Source: Psoroptes ovis (Eukaryota; Arthropoda; Arachnida; Sarcoptiformes; Psoroptidae). Taken from it: a stretch of 64,000 nt of DNA. Location of the stretch: assembly GCA_002943765.1 (NCBI GenBank), contig PQWQ01000006.1, forward strand, positions 1,674,001 to 1,738,000, given 5' to 3'. How positions within the stretch are numbered: position 1 is the first letter of the stretch; each line of letters opens with the position of its first letter. The notes below the pieces were generated by a model. That model had not been told where the DNA came from. It did no database searches and was given only the letters and a program-made list of their open reading frames with translations. The position numbers were made by a program, and so were the translations under genes. Positions 36,870 to 48,428 of the stretch are shown here, one piece after another.

Positions 36870-39800
36870 ATGAATGAATTAAAACACAATGATATTAATA
36901 ATAATGGAAACCATAGTCATATTAAACATGATCGTATGAATATTGGTGAAGATGATGAATTACTTATTCATGGATTCACTGATTCATTATTGAAAACAAT
37001 TTTAATCTGTATTTGTATTATATTCAGTGGTGGTACGTTATTGATTTTAATGTTATTAAAACCAACTTTAAAAATACGTTTGACAAAGAAACAATGTACA
37101 CTGGATAAAGCACAATTTGTTTTATTAAAAGTATTTATTAATTCATCATTAAAGTGATCATTTTGAAATTTATAAAATTGATGCTAATATGATGAATCCT
37201 TTTTTTATTTAAAAAAATTTTAAACAGGATAAATATGGCGATGAATATGTTGAACAAATGCAAACAATGCCTAATCTATTATATCGTTATTTTATGCATA
37301 AAAAAATTAAATATATTTGGAACGATGAATATAAACATTTCAAAAAATTAAGAGGATTAGATCAAGAAAAATGTAGCGTATTGTATAGTCAAGTAGAAGG
37401 TGCATCATCATCAGAAGCCAAGAAAAAATTGAATGTATTTGGACCTAATTCTATCGATATTGAAGTATTACCTGTCTGGAAATTAATTTTTAATGAAGTA
37501 TGTTTGATTTTGTTTTTTTTTCTTATCACAAATCAATAATAAGAATCGCACTTATGAATAGATAACTGGACCATTTTATCTTTATCAATTTTTCATCATT
37601 TGTGTTTGGCTAATTCAATATTATTACCAATTTGCAGCCTGTATTCTCATATTGTCAACAATATCAGTATCAACGCATGTCTGGCAAACCCGAAAGGTAG
37701 AAGATAATCAATTTGAATTCAAATTCATTTTGCAACTAATTTTCATCAATATTTCAAAGCAATCGATAGCATTGAGAAAAAAAGTACATTCAGCTTCGAT
37801 TGTAACAGTGATTCGTGATTCAGTACAAGTGAGTAAAATTTCAACTGAATTGATTCCTGGCGATGTGATAGTGTTGCCCAGACATTTGCAAGCAAATAAT
37901 TACATGATGGAATGTGATGCTGTTCTTATGACTGGCTCATGTATTATGGATGAGAGCATGTTAACTGGTGAAAGTTTACCGGTGCCGAAAGTTCCATTGG
38001 TCGACAATCCTACATCAATATATTCATCATCGATACATAAAAGTAATACACTATTCTCTGGTACTAAATTATTGAACGTTTATAGTCGAGAGAATTTCGA
38101 TGTTTTGGCTGTCGTTGTTCGAACAGGATTTTCAACAACCAAAGGTGAATTAGCACGAAGTATTCTTTATCCAACACAAATGAATAATAACATCAAACAT
38201 CAAATGATTAAAATGTCGATTTTGTTTGTATTTATGATTGGGATACCATCATTCATCTATACATATTTCGCATTGAATCGATTTGATTTCCCAACAGCAA
38301 GCATTATAATTATTGTTTTGGATGTTGCAACATTTTTGATACCACCAGTTTTACCTGCCGTATTGACTAGTGTTAATGTTCATGCACAAAGAAGATTGAA
38401 AACTCAAGGAATCTTTTGTTTAAATTCACAGGCAATTGCATGTGCCGGTGAGATCGATACTATGTGTTTTGATAAAACGGGAACACTCACTGAAGACACA
38501 ATAGATTTTGCCGGCATAGTTCCTGTTTTGAATGAAAAATTCTCATCAATTCTAGGTGATATAAAATCATTACCACCTGATAGTATTATTGTCAAAACCA
38601 TGGCCTCGTGTCATTCGCTGGTCGAATATAAAGGAAGCATTGAAGGTGATGATTTAGATATGAAACTTTTTCTTGCAAGTGAATGGACATTCGTACATGA
38701 AATGAATGATTTACAGAAAACATTTGGCCGAACACCTGAACGTATTGTGACAAACACATTTTCCGGTCCAAATCATCAACTAATCGGTATAATGAAACAA
38801 TATCCATTTGAATCATTTCTACAACGAATGTTAGTCATAATTAAAGATGTCAAAGAAAATCGTTTGATTGCTATTGTTAAAGGTGCACCCGAAGTTTTGA
38901 AATTATTTTGTTTGCCCAATACGTTACCAGATAACTTTAATGAAATTTTCGAACAATATACTAGCAAAGGATTCCGTGTAATAGCTACCGCATCCAAAGT
39001 CATAGAAACCGATGATGTTGATGAATGTCTTGAGATGAGTAGAAGTTCCCTTGAAAATGATATGACATTCAATGGATTTTATTTATTTAAAAATAAACTC
39101 AAACCATCTTCACGAAAAATCATTAATGAATTAATGGATGCGAATATTCGTTGCATAATGGCCACCGGTGATAACATCCTAACAGCAATGTCTGTTGCAC
39201 AAGAATGCAATATGATTGATAAGTCTGATGCAATTATACGAGTACGAGCTATTGTAAATAAATTAGTACCGAATCAAATATCATTGCATTATGATTATGT
39301 AAAATATCCTGAATTCTTGATAATGATGAATAATGATGATAAAGATTTAGAGGCAAATCCAAATACTGTAATAGAACAACAACAATTCAAATATCATATT
39401 GCTATAGATGGAGAATCGTTCAACATAATAAGAAATTCAAATTCTCAATTAATTGATCGAATCATACATAAAGGTACTATTTTTGCACGCATGACACCAG
39501 ATCAAAAAAAAGGTTTGATAACAATTTTACGAAAACAGAATCATAGTGTTGGAATGTGTGGTGATGGTGCCAATGATTGTGGTGCATTGCGTGCCGCAGA
39601 TGCTGGAATAGCATTGTCAGTAGCTGAAGCATCGGTGGCATCACCATTTACATATAAGAATAAAGATATTTCATGTGTGCCATCTTTGATCAAAGAAGGA
39701 CGATGTACACTAGTCAGTGTTTTTGGAACATTCAAATATCAAAGCGCATATTGTTTTATTTTGTTAGGCGCTGCATTAGTTTTATTTTGGCATGGGCTGC

Positions 39801-40672
39801 GTCCATCCGACGGTACATATGTATTTGTAGATGTTATAATGAATATATTGCCACCAATGGTGTTTGCAACAACACATCCATATCCAAAATTATCAGATAA
39901 AATGCCTATAAGAAATTTACTGAGCTGTGTTCATCAAATGTCTTTATATTCATTTATAATTATACAAGTTTTTATCTATTATTTGGTACGAACTTATTTG
40001 ATTAATCAAACCTTTTATGTGCCCGCAAATAATACTGATATCATCCAACCGATTAAAAATCAATTATCATATGCAATTTTCTCTGCAAATACGATGTCTT
40101 ATGTGATTGCAGCTATTATATTTGCACCAGGACCACCATTCCGATTAGGATTTTTTTCAAATAGTAAGTCGATATTTTATCAAGTACAATTTTATTGATT
40201 TCTCTAACTATTGTTTTCATAATACACAGAAATTTACATTTTTATGGTGTTAATCAATTTTTCATTATCAATATTTATGTCATTGATATCGCCTAAAAGC
40301 CTCATAGAATTTTTAGAATTCATGCCAATACCGTTTAATTTTCGCATGAATATTTTTTTGATTTCTTTGATAAATTTTCTATTGTCGTTTCTTGTGGAAA
40401 AATATTTTTGGTTCAGTTTTATATCCGATTATTTATTGCCGTTGGTCCGTAATCGTTTACAAATAAAATCAAAGAAGAAATTTCAAATAATCAATGAACA
40501 AATCATCAATGATAATTGGCCATTTGATCATGTTATTGATGATGATTTCATGATTATTGAAAAAAATAATCAACAATTGAAAAATAACAATAATAATAAT
40601 GAAAATAATGATAAATCAATACAAAACATCAATGAACATAGATTTAAAAAATCGTCTAGTTTTCATTTTTGA
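36870..40672 (+). CDS. P5B-type cation-transporting ATPase (ATP13A2/3-like)
   Basis: P-type ATPase of late endosomal/lysosomal membranes; animal P5B members export polyamines to the cytosol. Five exons: 36870-37130, 37228-37497, 37562-37696, 37760-40163, 40230-40672, total 1170 residues, the usual length. The N-terminal membrane-associated region (hydrophobic stretch about residues 45-66) is followed by the core. Motifs: TGES in the actuator domain (290-293), PPVLP in membrane segment 4 (417-421), the phosphorylated Asp in CFDKTGTLTED (Asp460), KGAPE in the nucleotide domain, and GDGAND (823-828). Six hydrophobic segments follow. P5B pumps normally have PPALP; here Ala is Val. The third intron (37697-37759, 63 nt) has no in-frame stop, so an isoform with 21 extra residues is formally possible. 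The C-terminus is Asn-rich and divergent. ATG 36870 is the first in frame. Confidence 0.92.
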
Positions 40673-40891
40673 AAATTTTTATTCATTCATTTTTATTAGA
40701 TTTAATTTAATGTTTTTTCGCAATGTTAATAAATAAATTTTTTAAATTGATAAATTCACCGTAAACATAATAATTGATAATGATTTGTGAATTGATTGCT
40801 CATGATTTTAATCAATATTATCATCATTGGATTTATCAAGCCAAATAAGATCTGCCGCGAAAAATTATGTGGAAATTATTCAAATTTTTAA

Positions 40892-42216
40892 TTAATTTTT
40901 CTTATTTGTTTTTTCCATTTTCTTTTTCTTTTTTTCTTCACGTCGCTTTTCTTTTTCATTCAAATTTTGTATCAATTTATAGACGAAAAATCCTGTATGT
41001 AAAGCACAGATAAAAGATAAGAATTAATTATCAAATTTTAAAACAATGATAATATTAATTTATTATATTAAAAAAAATTCAACAAATCTACCGATAATTA
41101 AAACCGGAATCAGAACTAAAAATATCCAAAACATTTTCAGTGTGAAATAATTTTCATTCACAATCGATACGTAATGCTAATAATACTAATGATGATCGAT
41201 GAAAATATTATGACTATTTATTGGAAAATGAAAATTATGAAAAAAAGTATGATAATTTCACCATAGATACATAATAATTTTGAAAATAAAACAGAAATCG
41301 TTTTGCTTTTTTATTTTTGATTTTTTTAGTTGACGTATACAATAATTTTTATCAACATATGATAGATAAATTAGTATGTATGAATGTGTATGAGAAATGA
41401 CTGATGCTACAGTGAAAATGAGGGTCGAGTGTGAAGAAACGAAAAAAAAAATTGTCGATGCAACCAAACTGACTGGTTTTGCTTCCAACTATTCAAATCT
41501 ATTTGATCACGAATGTTTGATCAAACAAGCAAATATCAAATGTGGCGCCAAATTAAAATTCAAAATTCATTTGATTGATTTAATCAATGAAATTTCTATA
41601 AAATTTGAAATTAAAAAACAAAATTGGGTCGATGAAATTTTTTTTCATCCAAAAAAATAAAAAAAATGGATTTTCGCAAGTTTAAATTTTCAAAACGTCG
41701 CGTTACATTTAATGTAAAAACAAATAATGATGATAATAATAATCATAACCAAAAAATGAAAGAGGAATCAATTGCAAGAAAATATGATAATTTTTCACTA
41801 TCAGAAATAATCCAACAAATATTAATACCGTCAATCAATGATAATACAGAATCAATAGAATTTATGAAAACTAATACAGTGATTGATGATGATCATGAAT
41901 ATTATACGCCACGTGAAAAAGATGAAAAACAAATTGATAATTGGTCAAAATTGTTGAAAGATACAGAACAAATGATAACAAAAAATTCATTACCCGATAA
42001 TTTACAAATTGAATATTGTATCGAGCAAGATTATTTAGATAATATTGAAAACATTGTCAAATCAAAATTAATCAATAAAAAGAATCATTATTGAATAACG
42101 AATAAAAACAAACCTATTAATGTGAATATAATGATGCCAGGACCAATAAATATCCAATTATTGAAGCCATGAGATATTATTCCAAATGATTCAGAATTTC
42201 CTGCTAATTCGACCAT
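40892..42216 (-). CDS. small single-pass membrane protein with basic tail, two candidate first exons
   Basis: Exon A (42216-42114) and exon C (40992-40892) give a 67-residue protein: short N-terminus MVELAGNSESFG, one hydrophobic segment (WIFIGPGIIIFTLIGFFVY), then a highly charged Lys/Glu tail. A second ATG exon, B (41134-41092), encodes another hydrophobic start (MFWIFLVLIPVLII) and ends in the same phase 1 donor, so B plus C yields a 47-residue alternative. Both joins recreate the same Gly codon before FFVYKL. The layout (one membrane helix followed by a KEKR-rich cytosolic tail) resembles small integral membrane proteins such as SMIM15, but identity is not established. Exon A starts 231 bp from the MTR4 start, so the promoter is shared or divergent. 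Donor A (GTTTGT) is weak. Confidence 0.55.
41666..42094 (+). CDS. hypothetical 142-residue protein nested in the intron of the small membrane protein gene
   Basis: Not recognised. A single open frame begins MDFRKFKFSKRRVTF and contains acidic, Asn-rich and possibly helical segments; there is no membrane segment or signal peptide. The RRVTF word at residues 11-15 matches the RVxF docking motif for protein phosphatase 1, which is suggestive only. The frame lies on the + strand between exons A and B of the minus-strand membrane protein gene and stops 20 bp before exon A. Another + frame (41397-41660) ends 6 bp upstream and could be a leader, an extra exon or noise. Its length in such AT-rich DNA makes it more likely real than not. 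Confidence 0.4.
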   Translation: MDFRKFKFSKRRVTFNVKTNNDDNNNHNQKMKEESIARKYDNFSLSEIIQQILIPSINDNTESIEFMKTNTVIDDDHEYYTPREKDEKQIDNWSKLLKDTEQMITKNSLPDNLQIEYCIEQDYLDNIENIVKSKLINKKNHY

Positions 42217-42447
42217 TTTTTCATTGATTAGATTTTAATAAAATTTTTCAACAATTCAATTTTTCTCCCATAAAAATTTAATTAAAACATATAAATTACG
42301 TTTAATTGTAATACAATTTGAACTGTCAAACTTTGTTTTCATTGAAAATAAAATTTCAACTATTTTGACAATTTTGGTCCCTGAAAGTTTCGATAGGCGC
42401 ACAACGTGACTCTATTTTTCATTTTTTTCGTGATTATTTTTTAAATC
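42217..42447. promoter_or_regulatory. bidirectional promoter, small membrane protein / MTR4
   Basis: 231 bp separate the two opposed start codons. The right half contains the less AT-rich stretch GTTTCGATAGGCGCACAACG (42388-42407), the likely core region. No TATA box is evident in the expected position. Confidence 0.45.
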
Positions 42448-45400
42448 ATGGATCTTTTTGATGTGTTTGATTTGGATCAACCTCAACAGCCTGATCAAGA
42501 ACAAAATAGCAAGCTTGCAAATGAATCATCTGAAAATAAAAGAAAATCGAATGAAAACAAAGATAATGATATTGATAATAATTTGATTGATCAATTAATA
42601 AATGATGTAAAACGTCAGAAAGGTAATGATGACAACAACAAGACTATCAATGATGAACAAATTTCTATGAATCATGATAATAATATCGATGATGACATTG
42701 AGAATTTGGATGGAACATTCACAACTCGTGTCGCAATTCATGAATTAGAAACAAAAGGTTCATGTGTGCATGAAGTTATCATTCCAGTCGATCTAGAATA
42801 TGTACCATTACGTGATCATAGTGAAAATGCAAATTATAAACCAGCTAAAGAATATAAATTTGTATTGGATTCGTTTCAAAAAGAGGCAATACTTTGTATT
42901 GAAAATAATCAAAGTGTTTTAGTTTCTGCACACACATCAGCCGGTAAAACGGTTGTAGCTGAATATGCAATCGCATTATCTTTTCAGAATAAACAAAGAG
43001 TTATTTATACAACTCCAATCAAAGCATTAAGTAACCAAAAATATCGAGAATTTCAAGAAGAATTCGAGGATGTTGGTTTAATCACTGGTGATGTCACAAT
43101 CAATCCAAATGCTACTTGTCTAATCATGACGACTGAAATTCTCCGTTTGATGTTATTCAGAGGCAGCGAAATAATGCGTGAAGTTGGCTGGGTAATTTTC
43201 GATGAAATTCATTATATGCGTGATCGTGAACGTGGTGTAATTTGGGAAGAGACCATCATCCTTTTACCAGATACTGTGCATTACGTTTTTCTATCGGCAA
43301 CTATACCTAATGCCAGACAATTTGCCGAGTGGATTGCCCATCTTCATCATCAATGCTGCCATGTGGTTTATACTGATTTCCGCCCAACACCATTACAACA
43401 TTACATATATCCAGCTGGTGGTGAAGGTTTACATTTGGTGTTGGATGAACAGAATAATTTTCGTGAAGATAATTTCAATTTGGCTATGAATGTTTTACAA
43501 AATCCATCTGGTGAATCATCAGGGAAAGGTGGCGATCAAAGTTGTATTAAAGTTATTCGTACAATCATGGAGCGTAATTTAGCTCCAGTCATTCTGTTCA
43601 GTTTCAGCCGTAAAGAATGTGAAATTTATGCATTGCAAATAAGCAATCTCAAGTTGGACTTTAATTCAGCCGAAGAAAAAGCTCTAGTAGAAGAAGTGTT
43701 CAATAATGCGATCGATGTGCTTAGTGATGAAGATAAAAAATTACCACAAGTGCAACAAATATTACCACTTTTGAAGCGAGGTGTAGGCATACATCATAGT
43801 GGCCTTTTACCTTTGATCAAAGAAACAATTGAAATATTATTTGGTGAAGGATTAATCAAAGCGTTGTTCGCTACGGAAACCTTCGCTATGGGATTGAATA
43901 TGCCCGCACGTACAGTTGTATTCACTAGTGTTAGAAAATTTGATGGCACTAATTTCCGATTTTTAACATCGGGTGAATATATTCAAATGAGTGGTCGTGC
44001 TGGTCGACGTGGTCTTGATGAACGTGGCATAGTCATTTTACGTGTTGATGAGAAAGTGAGTCCAGCTGTTGGCAAAGAAATGATTTGTGGCAAGCCAGAT
44101 CCATTGAATTCAGCATTTCATTTGACATATAATATGGTATTGAATTTATTACGCGTCGAAGAAGTGAATCCTGAATACATGTTGGAGCATAGTTTTTTTC
44201 AATTTCAACAATATCTTGAATATCCTAAATTATATGAAAGTAAGTTTAAATTATTATCATTTCAATAATCAAATAATTAATTTATTAATTTTATTAGAGT
44301 ATAAAAAATTAAAAGAAGAAAGTAATATAAAAATAGAGGATGAAGAGTTCATTGCTAAATATGTGAAATTACGTAATCGAATTAATGAACTGAGTAATGA
44401 ATTTCTCCAATACATTACAACACCTCGTTATATTCTGCCATTCTTGAATAGTGGTCGTTTATTCAAAATTGTTAACAATGATAATGTTGATATGGATTGG
44501 GGTGTATTAATCAATTACAATAAGCCATCTGATAAAAGCAAGCATTCACAATCACAAGAGACATCAACTTATCAAATTGATTTATTATTACCTATTGATA
44601 AAACATTTGATCCATTATATAGCGATGTATCGACTATCATACCACCAACTAGCATGGACAAATGTGAAATGAAAATCGTTACTTTACGCTTATCGAACAT
44701 TAGACAAATAAGCTCAGTAAGAATTTATTTGCCACAAGATTTGCGTACATTTGATAGTAGGCAATCGGTATTGAAATCCATTCAAGAAGTTAAAAAACGT
44801 TTTAGCGGCAATATTCCATTGATCGATCCAATAGAAGATATGAAAATTAAAGATAATGATTTTCTTAACATTGTCAAACAAATTGAAACAAATGAGAAAA
44901 AGTTACAAGAATTCAAAAAAATTAATCTAGAGAGCGTTAGATTATATGAAAGAAAAATTGATTTAGAAATTAAAATGAAACAAACAAAAGAATTGATGAA
45001 AAAAACACGAAGCTTATTGCAAATGGATGAATTAAAATGTAGAAAACGTGTATTACGTCGTCTTGGCTATTGTACATCTGCTGATGTCATCGAAATAAAA
45101 GGTCGTGTTGCATGTGAAATTACAAGGTTTGTTTATATGCTTTTATTTATTATTGATCAGTTCTAATTGTAATTTTTCTCAACAATAAAACAGTGGTGAT
45201 GAATTATTATTGACTGAAATGTTATTTAACGGCTTATTCAATGATTTGAATGTTTATCAAATTGCAGCTCTATTAAGTTGTATGGTGTTTGAAGAAAAAA
45301 CTGACGTCAAACCGAAATTGTCAGATGAATTATCCAAGCCATTAAAAACGATGCAAGAATTGGCTAAAAAAATCGCCAATGTATCGCAAGAAACAAAATT

Positions 45401-45677
45401 GGAAATTGATGAAAAATCATATATCGAAAAATTTCGTCCAAATTTAATGGATGTCATTTATTCGTGGACAAAAGGTAAATCATTCTCAGAAATCTGCAAA
45501 ATGACTGATGCATTTGAGGGATCAATTATACGTTGCATGAGACGATTAGAAGAATTATTAAGGCAAATGTGTCAAGCATCAAAAGTAATTGGAAATACGG
45601 ATTTAGAAAACAAATTCTCAGAAGCAATTAAATTGATTAAACGTGACATTGTGTTTGCTGCAAGTTTATATCTTTGA
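42448..45677 (+). CDS. MTR4: exosome RNA helicase MTR4 (SKIV2L2/MTREX)
   Basis: DExH-box helicase that feeds RNA into the nuclear exosome as part of TRAMP/NEXT-type complexes. Three exons, 42448-44239, 44298-45126, 45194-45677, encode 1034 residues (human 1042). The N-terminus begins MDLFDVFD, similar to the conserved LFxVFE start, and continues into an Asn/Asp-rich linker. Helicase motifs: AHTSAGKT (Walker A, 161-168), DEIH (252-255), SAT (283-285), GVGIHHSGL, and QMSGRAGRRG (513-522). The second and third exons contain the arch region and the C-terminal helical bundle (DELLLTEMLFNGLFNDL, then IIRCMRRLEELLRQM). SKI2 is excluded because MTR4-like signatures run through the whole length. It converges on SUB1 with stop codons 114 bp apart. 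Confidence 0.95.
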
Positions 45678-45791
45678 AATATCTAATTTTTGTAAATATA
45701 TTTTTCTGAATTTTCGATTAATGAAATGAAACTAATTTCTTTATTCAATGATTTTTATGAAATTAAAATTAAGTAAATAAAAATTTCGATT

Positions 45792-46136
45792 TTAATCGGA
45801 ACTATCACCGCCTAATCCTTTAATCATATCTTCAATTTTGTCTATATTGGTGACGATTTTTCTCCACTCTTCCATGGATAAACTTATACCTTTTTTCCCC
45901 GGTTTACGTTCACCATCTTCGTTCAGATAATATTCGCGTATATCGACTCGTACTTTATTACGAAATTCTGATATTGTCAAATAACGATTATTACTGAGTT
46001 TAATTGAATTTGAAGAATCTTCGTCGGCAGCTTGTGCTTCAGCTATTCGAATGAATAATTGAATAATTAAATGTTTTTCATGATTTATGAATTAGGATTA
46101 AATTTTACCTTTTTGATATTTCTTTTTGCTTGACAT
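45792..46136 (-). CDS. SUB1: activated RNA polymerase II transcriptional coactivator p15 (PC4/SUB1)
   Basis: Single-stranded-DNA-binding coactivator of Pol II. Two exons, 46136-46109 and 46042-45792, joined in phase 1 over a 66-nt intron, give 92 residues. The PC4 domain occupies most of it: RYLTISEFRNKVRVDIREYY, then GERKPGKKGISLSMEEW, then a C-terminal helix. The first exon, MSSKKKYQK, gives a short Lys-rich start, and the acidic linker AEAQAADEDSS precedes the domain. The Ser-rich N-terminal region of human PC4 (127 residues) is largely missing, as in shorter invertebrate versions. Transcribed in the same direction as POLR1C, 161 bp apart. Confidence 0.93.
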
Positions 46137-46297
46137 GATTGATAAAAAAGCGCGCTTATTAAGCCGTCAAGATTGAATGATAAATAAAACGAAATTGCAT
46201 TCGATTTTTTGCCTTAAATTTTATTATGTGCAGCTATTTCAACTTTATTAGCTCAAATTAGGTGTAAAAATTTAATCAAATTCAAAATTCTAACTCC

Positions 46298-47353
46298 TTA
46301 ATTTTCTTCTTTGATTTCGACTTTGATTTCATCGATATTTTTCAGCGTAAATGCATTGTTAATACTTTTTATTCTTTCTTTCCATACTTCAATTCTAAAT
46401 TTGAATATATCCAATGCATTTATAAACATTTCGGCAGGCTCCTTCATTCCGTACGATTCTATGATAAAAATTAAATGATCACGATAATATTTAACTTGGA
46501 CTGACTTATTAACATCATCATAATTTTTAAAACTTCTCGTATGATGATCTAGCCGTTCGTTTTCAACGAATGGCATTAATTTACCATTCGACGATAATTT
46601 TGTTTCGATAACACCTGTAGGGAATGAAGTTTTGATTCTCACAGCAGTTTCGGGTGTTATATTTTCATCATTCATTATTTTGATTTGTGAATGAAAATAA
46701 TAGCGAGCAAAGCCTGGACTGAATTTCATATGATCAAGACCACAGCCTTTAACACAATGTAATCGGCATATAATCTCTTCGTTAGGTTTCAAATACATAA
46801 TCGGTATTTCATCATACAACATCTTTATTGGCGCTAACAATTTTTGTCTTGAACCGATTGGTTCCCAAATAATGTCCCTCGAATATATTTTAATTGGTTC
46901 ATCACCTGTGTTTTTTTTATTCAAGTTCATTACAATGCAATTATCTGTCGTTAGACGTTCAGGCTCATTTTTATTGCGAAATTTAAAATCATTTGGATCA
47001 GCTAGAATGGGCATCAGCGCTAAACGTTGTGAAATATAATCACAATTGAATAATGTTGAAGTATTTTTATGAAAATAAACATCTTCGATTGCCATCGTTG
47101 GGATTTCATTTAAAATCAATTGTCGTAGTGTATTAACAAAAAATGGCTTTAGACCAATTATGTCAAAATCAATTTCATCATGTTTCATAGATTCAATACG
47201 AATTGATATCACTGTCAATGTTTTGTCGATTTGATGTGCATCTGGAAAGCGATACACATAATCTTTGAAATTTTGAATGTCTGTCATTTTGATTAATTTC
47301 GAAAATTGAAAAAAAATTGAAAAGTACGAAAATTTTCTTGGTAAATGTGACAA
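46298..47353 (-). CDS. POLR1C: DNA-directed RNA polymerases I and III subunit RPAC1 (POLR1C, AC40)
   Basis: Shared alpha-like subunit of RNA polymerases I and III; pairs with POLR1D to start enzyme assembly. Intronless, 351 residues from ATG 47353, or 329 from ATG 47287 (MTDIQNFKDY). Conserved alpha-motif regions are clear: LRQLILNEIPTMAIEDVYFHKNTS, QRLALMPILADP, HCVKGCGLDHMKFSP, then FPTGVIE. Human POLR1C is 346 residues. Its N-terminal extension aligns poorly with residues 1-22 here, and the Ser/Phe-rich start looks unlike coding sequence, so the inner ATG is at least as likely. A CACGTG E-box (47356-47361) and TATCGATA (47376-47383) lie directly upstream of the outer ATG; if the promoter is here, the inner start is favoured. 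Confidence 0.93.
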   Translation of the reverse strand: MSHLPRKFSYFSIFFQFSKLIKMTDIQNFKDYVYRFPDAHQIDKTLTVISIRIESMKHDEIDFDIIGLKPFFVNTLRQLILNEIPTMAIEDVYFHKNTSTLFNCDYISQRLALMPILADPNDFKFRNKNEPERLTTDNCIVMNLNKKNTGDEPIKIYSRDIIWEPIGSRQKLLAPIKMLYDEIPIMYLKPNEEIICRLHCVKGCGLDHMKFSPGFARYYFHSQIKIMNDENITPETAVRIKTSFPTGVIETKLSSNGKLMPFVENERLDHHTRSFKNYDDVNKSVQVKYYRDHLIFIIESYGMKEPAEMFINALDIFKFRIEVWKERIKSINNAFTLKNIDEIKVEIKEEN

Positions 47354-47355
47354 AT

Positions 47356-47383
47356 CACGTGCTTCGAAGAAAATGTATCGATA
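47356..47383. promoter_or_regulatory. E-box and DRE-like palindrome upstream of POLR1C
   Basis: CACGTG at 47356-47361 and the perfect palindrome TATCGATA at 47376-47383 lie in the 103-bp gap between RPA2 and POLR1C. CACGTG is the Myc/Max site used on ribosome-biogenesis genes, and TATCGATA is the insect DRE bound by DREF. TATCGATA also occurs by chance elsewhere in this AT-rich window (for example near 2755 and 34158), so only its position and pairing are notable. Confidence 0.4.
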
Positions 47384-47456
47384 GTATCGGAACTTGATTC
47401 AAATTTTATTTTTCATGAAATTTTGAAATATACATTTGATATCAAATTATATCATA

Positions 47457-48310
47457 TTAAAAAAATGTGACCTTAAATGTATTTTCATCCACTGTGCTGA
47501 ATATATGACCTTCATCAACCAAAAACTGAATAGCATCATCGATTTGTTTGGGTGAAACACCGGTCATATAATTATGGATTTCATTTCGTTTCAATCCGCA
47601 TGTAGAATCGCGATGTTTGCCCAAAATATTTAATACGCCACGTTGAATTTGGGTGAATCCACCATTATTGGCTCCCGACATATCACTAGCTTGAATCGTG
47701 CTCGTATCACTTTCACCTTTGGAATTTAGTGTATGATTTTTACGTTTTTCCAAAAACAATGCATCATGAATTATTTGGAAAAAATGTAGTTGGATCAAAT
47801 TCGGATTAGTTATAGTCTCGATATGGAAAGCAATGACAAATGGTTTTTGTTCACTATACGATACTTTTCCAGTAACACGAATATATGTTCGTTCCAATAC
47901 AGTTGGCGGTACAAATGAAACTCGAGTACTTCCATCAGATCCTGTAAATTTAAATGTATTAAAATTTAAGAGATGGAAATAAATATAAAAAATCAACCTT
48001 CAGGTGAATTTTTCCATAGCTGTACTTCAATCGGTGAACCAGGCGTATGATCATCGATAATATAAACATTTTTAGTTGTTAGCTCTTCAACACTCAAAAC
48101 AACACCGATGACAATGATGGTATTGATTTTTTGCCGGTACAAAATTAATCCATCTTCTTGTCTAGTTAAACGAGCAATTTGTGAACACGATACATGAGCA
48201 ATATTTTGATTTGATTGATTATCTGATCCTTGTTTATTGGTACTACCACCACCGGCACGAAGTGTCTCATCATGAACATCAACGTTTGAAGTGTTGAAAA
48301 AATCACTCAT
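47457..48310 (-). CDS. RPA2: replication protein A 32 kDa subunit (RPA2)
   Basis: Middle subunit of the single-stranded-DNA-binding RPA heterotrimer needed for replication, repair and checkpoint signalling. Two exons, 48310-47998 and 47941-47457, joined in phase 1 across a 56-nt intron, give 265 residues (human 270). After an N-terminal region that in the family is phosphorylated (here with GGGST and few Ser), the OB-fold runs through IARLTRQEDGLILYRQKINTI, VYIIDDHTPGSPIEVQLW and VRVTGKV-type strands (here YIRVTGKVSYSEQKP). A C-terminal winged helix follows: RGVLNILGKHRDSTCGLKRNE and VSPKQIDDAIQFLVDEGHI, the protein-interaction domain. Last of three tandem minus-strand genes. Confidence 0.93.
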
Positions 48311-48420
48311 TTTTTTATTAACCGAAAAGAAAGATCAAATAAAACAATCAATATGACACTGTTTACAATCAAAATTAATTACAAATTTCAAATCGAAGAA
48401 ACAAGAGAAAATGATACTCA

Positions 48421-48428
48421 TTCGCGCC
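48421..48428. promoter_or_regulatory. E2F-like site upstream of RPA2
   Basis: TTCGCGCC (reverse complement GGCGCGAA) lies 111 bp upstream of the RPA2 start codon in an otherwise AT-rich region. It matches the E2F core found at promoters of S-phase genes, RPA subunits among them. Two further CACGTG words are at 48858-48863 and 48912-48917. Function inferred. Confidence 0.35.

Noticed and set aside
41397..41660. 87-residue + strand ORF just before the nested ORF at 41666
   Set aside because: No recognisable feature, ends in an A-rich stretch 6 bp before the next ATG; may be leader sequence. Kept only as a remark.
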